Shown in pieces: positions 4,256 through 6,150 of a stretch of 6,150 nucleotides of DNA (the stretch's first letter is position 1; the number at the start of each line of letters is the position of its first letter). This stretch comes from an uncultured Eubacterium sp. (GTDB taxonomy: Bacteria; Bacillota; Clostridia; Peptostreptococcales; Anaerovoracaceae). The position numbers and the translations under genes were made by a program. Location of the stretch: NCBI GenBank assembly GCA_946614405.1, contig CAMOGZ010000097.1, positions 1-6,150 of the forward strand, given 5' to 3'. The notes under the pieces were generated by a model, which was not told where the DNA came from, made no database searches, and saw only the letters and a list, made by a program, of their open reading frames with translations.

Positions 4256-5605
4256 CTACTCATAGATCGAACCAGAGATCCCAAGCTCGCTTCCTACTTT
4301 TCCGATCTCCATCGTGAACCATTCCGGATACAGAAGCTGTCCCAGATACAGTGTGTAATACAGGTTCTCTTCGTCGCTTCCGTTCACGGCACTCTGAGGA
4401 AGTACCAGGACTCTGACTCCGCTGAACCGTTCTCTCATGGCAGCGGCGTAATCCGCAGCATTGCCATAATCCGAAACACACTTGATGACGACGTTGGGTT
4501 CCTTGCTCTTCACCCTGCTGTCGTCCACATCTGTCAAGTCACTCCAGTTGGCGGCGATGTTGATGGAATTGGTATTGGTGATCAGCGGACAGTCTTTCAC
4601 GGTCACATTGTCTTCATCGTACTCCCAGTAGATCTTCAGCTTCTGACAGGAGTACATGGTGGAACGGGTATGCTCCAGCTGATAGGACCAGTACTTATAT
4701 GGTTCATAGCTCCAGTGAGCATACAGCGTCTGGTTTCCGGAGGCCGTCACTTTATCTCCCTCAGACACCTGCTGTCCGCCTCCGGAAGCGGTGAACCATC
4801 CATCGAAGGTATAGCCTTCCCGCAGAGGCGTCGGAAGGGTCCCGTAGTAGTCCCCCTGAACGACGGACATGGTCGTATCCTTCGTCCGTACTCTTCCCCC
4901 GTTGCCCTTGAACGTCACGACGATGGTCTTGGCTTTCTCCCAGTGGGCATGGAGAGTGTGGGCCCCGGTTTCCGTGACCTTAGTGGAAGAAGTCACTTCA
5001 TTGCCCCCGGATGCGGCCGTAAACCAGCCCAGGAACCGGTAGCTGTCACGGGAAGGCACCGGAAGATCTCCGTAAGTTCCGCCCTTGGTCACGTTGACGG
5101 AGCTCACACTGCATTTTCCGCCTTCCGGATCCAGTGTCACTTTGATGGTGTCATCCTGTTTCTCCGGCTTGGTCTTGCTTTCCCCGGGATCCTTCTTGTT
5201 TCCGCCGCCGGGCTTGGTATCCTGCTTCTTCGCAGGCTTTCCTCCGGCATTTCCGCCCTGCCCTCCGGTCTTCTTTGACCCGCTCGTGCCGGGATGCGTG
5301 GAGGGCCTTACCACCGTCGGCGGCCGGTACGTTGACGGCGTCCGTCTCGGAGGATCCGTCTGCTTTGTTTCTTCTTTCTTATCTGTATTCTCCTCCGGCG
5401 GAGTCTCCTCCTGGGGTTCTGAATTGCGGTCCCTTGCGGGATCTTCCGTCATCTGCTCCGAAAGGCCTCTGAATTCCTGTCTTGCAATGACCTCGTCCGC
5501 ACCGCTTTCCAGGATCCTCTGCCTGGCGCAGCCGGATAACGTCAGCAGGACGAAGACGCAGATCAGAAGGATCATCACACGCAGGATATTACAAGTATTC
5601 TTCAT
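4256..5605 (-). CDS. Lipoprotein with disordered linker, two Flg_new (InlB B-type) repeats and an unrecognised C-terminal domain
   Basis: A 449-residue surface lipoprotein: hydrophobic signal (9-22) ending in lipobox LSGC with Cys26. Residues about 27-52 are a short charged segment. Residues about 53-152 are low complexity, first acidic (E, T, P), then P/R/T, then G/K-rich, and look like a flexible wall-spanning linker. Two Listeria-Bacteroides repeats follow (about 154-222 and 227-298), each with GYxF- or SYRF-type GWF, then LYAHW or LHAHW. This family is common in surface proteins and adhesins. Residues about 299-449 form a domain I do not recognise, with Cys320, Cys339 and Cys376 and a beta-alpha-beta-looking end (NVVIKC, helix, VRVLVLPQ). 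AAGGGAGG (5613-5620) stands 7 bases before the ATG, which overlaps the TGA of the upstream gene (ATGA), so the two are translationally coupled. An adhesin or envelope role is inference. Confidence 0.85.
   Translation of the reverse strand: MKNTCNILRVMILLICVFVLLTLSGCARQRILESGADEVIARQEFRGLSEQMTEDPARDRNSEPQEETPPEENTDKKEETKQTDPPRRTPSTYRPPTVVRPSTHPGTSGSKKTGGQGGNAGGKPAKKQDTKPGGGNKKDPGESKTKPEKQDDTIKVTLDPEGGKCSVSSVNVTKGGTYGDLPVPSRDSYRFLGWFTAASGGNEVTSSTKVTETGAHTLHAHWEKAKTIVVTFKGNGGRVRTKDTTMSVVQGDYYGTLPTPLREGYTFDGWFTASGGGQQVSEGDKVTASGNQTLYAHWSYEPYKYWSYQLEHTRSTMYSCQKLKIYWEYDEDNVTVKDCPLITNTNSINIAANWSDLTDVDDSRVKSKEPNVVIKCVSDYGNAADYAAAMRERFSGVRVLVLPQSAVNGSDEENLYYTLYLGQLLYPEWFTMEIGKVGSELGISGSIYE
4712..4927 (-). 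other. Second Flg_new/InlB B-type repeat in the lipoprotein
   Basis: Encodes residues about 227-298, with the motifs VTFKGNGG, LPTPLREGYTFDGWFT and LYAHW. It matches the first repeat in layout but not closely in sequence, so the duplication is old. Confidence 0.8.
4940..5146 (-). other. First Flg_new/InlB B-type repeat in the lipoprotein
   Basis: Encodes residues about 154-222, with the motifs VTLDPEGG, LPVPSRDSYRFLGWFT and LHAHW. Only four residues (EKAK) separate it from the second repeat. Confidence 0.8.
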
Positions 5606-6150
5606 ATACGTGCCTCCCTTCTGAGCGTATCCTGCAGCCTGATCCGTGCCTTCTGCCGCAGATCCGCCCGGCTCCACACCTCATCTTCCGTGAGGCAGAG
5701 AAACTCAAACACGGTCCTCTTCTGTTCTTCCGTAACGCTGCGTCCACCGAATGCAGCACCCTGCCAGATATCCATGGCGGCATCGTATTTGCCAAGATAC
5801 GCCTCCGGAAGGGAGCGCCCGATGGTGCTTCGCCAATCAGGGAACGGCGTGTTGCCGCATCCAAAGCCTCCGGCTTTCAGCCAGCGCATGGCGTAGCGCA
5901 CCATGGCGCGTGCGGCGGCAGAATCATCGGCATCGTCCATGCCTTCTCTGAGTCTTTCCGTTTTCCGCCGGAGACGGTCACTGATCACCGCCGGCACGAA
6001 GAGGATCAGCAGGATGAGAAGGATCAGTCCGGCCAGGACTTTGTACCTGGTAAGGTCTATTCCGTCATCCGTCATTCCCTCGGCTTCCTCGTCTGCTTCC
6101 TCCTGCTCTTCCTCAGTCTGCGGGGAGATCCCGTTCACCCCGTACTCGTC
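5602..6150 (-). CDS. Partial membrane protein with DUF4129-like C-terminus (TgpA-type transglutaminase tail suspected)
   Basis: The reading frame is open to the right edge of the window. A GTG at 6138 would give 178 residues, but no ribosome binding site precedes it, so I take the gene as cut by the window edge. Visible parts, numbered from that GTG: a very acidic linker (8-30), one membrane span (33-52; 5983-6042), a basic stop-transfer segment (DRLRRKTERLR, so the C-terminus is inside), and a cytoplasmic domain of about 110 residues. That domain has the pattern ARAMVRYAMRWLKAGGFGCG, a TPFPDW-like segment, YDAAMDIWQGAAFGG and a closing helix. This resembles the DUF4129 tail that follows the membrane part of TgpA-type transglutaminase-like proteins. 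The match is by eye and moderate. The stop overlaps the lipoprotein start by 4 bases (ATGA), so both belong to one operon. The product could also be a stand-alone DUF4129-like protein. Confidence 0.7.
   Translation of the reverse strand, partial: DEYGVNGISPQTEEEQEEADEEAEGMTDDGIDLTRYKVLAGLILLILLILFVPAVISDRLRRKTERLREGMDDADDSAAARAMVRYAMRWLKAGGFGCGNTPFPDWRSTIGRSLPEAYLGKYDAAMDIWQGAAFGGRSVTEEQKRTVFEFLCLTEDEVWSRADLRQKARIRLQDTLRREARI
5613..5620 (-). promoter_or_regulatory. Ribosome binding site AAGGGAGG of the lipoprotein gene
   Basis: It lies 7 bases before the ATG at 5605-5603, inside the end of the upstream gene. It excludes a start 24 codons further upstream and places the lipobox at the normal distance from the N-terminus. 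Confidence 0.85.

Noticed and set aside
4712..5146. Possible recent tandem duplication
   Set aside because: The two Flg_new units share only motif-level similarity and no long identical DNA, so this is ordinary family repetition and not a recent event.
4229..5278. Long plus-strand open frame of about 349 codons opposite the lipoprotein gene
   Set aside because: Its translation shows no recognisable domain, it has no ribosome binding site, and the minus-strand frame holds an unmistakable lipobox and two Flg_new repeats. It is a shadow of GC-rich codon use.
5085..5624. Plus-strand open frame of about 179 codons rich in F, P and S
   Set aside because: It is the complement of the low-complexity G/K/P linker of the lipoprotein and shows no start signal.
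5606..5677. Upstream start for the lipoprotein adding 24 residues
   Set aside because: It would lie inside the upstream gene without a ribosome binding site and displace the signal peptide. The ATG at 5605 has AAGGGAGG at the right distance.

Overview
The window looks like chromosomal DNA of moderate GC content from a Bacillota bacterium, most likely an anaerobic gut-type member of the Clostridia (Lachnospiraceae or a nearby family). This rests on strong AAGGAGG-type ribosome binding sites, extended -10 promoters of the TRTGnTATAAT kind, a lysine-rich fibronectin-III-like wall domain, InlB/Listeria-Bacteroides (Flg_new) repeats on a lipoprotein, and a histidine-tailed CsoR-family repressor. 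No phage, transposon, CRISPR, tRNA or rRNA signal was seen, and no gene-free stretch is longer than about 170 bases. The genus assignment is inference.

Left part (1-1512): a cytoplasmic DsbA-family oxidoreductase of the FrnE type on the minus strand diverges from deoD (purine nucleoside phosphorylase) on the plus strand. The two share a 90-bp intergenic region whose core is a near-perfect inverted repeat. Each arm of the repeat is the extended -10 element of one of the two promoters. Each gene ends at a strong hairpin.

Middle (1513-2017): a single CsoR-type metal-sensing repressor with its own good promoter and six alternating histidines at its N-terminus. It has no recognisable metal-efflux partner here. 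It is followed by its own U-tailed hairpin, and then by a 13-bp perfect hairpin that terminates the gene arriving from the other strand.

Right part (2018-6150), all on the minus strand. Upstream comes the C-terminal part of a membrane protein (acidic linker, one membrane span, cytoplasmic domain resembling the DUF4129 tail of TgpA-type transglutaminases), which runs off the window. It overlaps by 4 bases (ATGA) a lipoprotein with a long disordered linker, two Flg_new repeats and an unrecognised C-terminal domain. After a 165-bp gap with its own promoter and a leader hairpin comes a secreted UshA/5'-nucleotidase-like protein. It has lost almost every metal-binding residue of the phosphoesterase half and ends in a coiled coil and an Fn3-like domain.

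The two exported proteins made from the minus strand point to a cell-envelope locus. The left half is housekeeping (nucleoside salvage, redox, metal sensing). The most unusual items are the degenerate nucleotidase (probable pseudoenzyme), the unrecognised lipoprotein C-terminus, and the symmetric divergent promoter.
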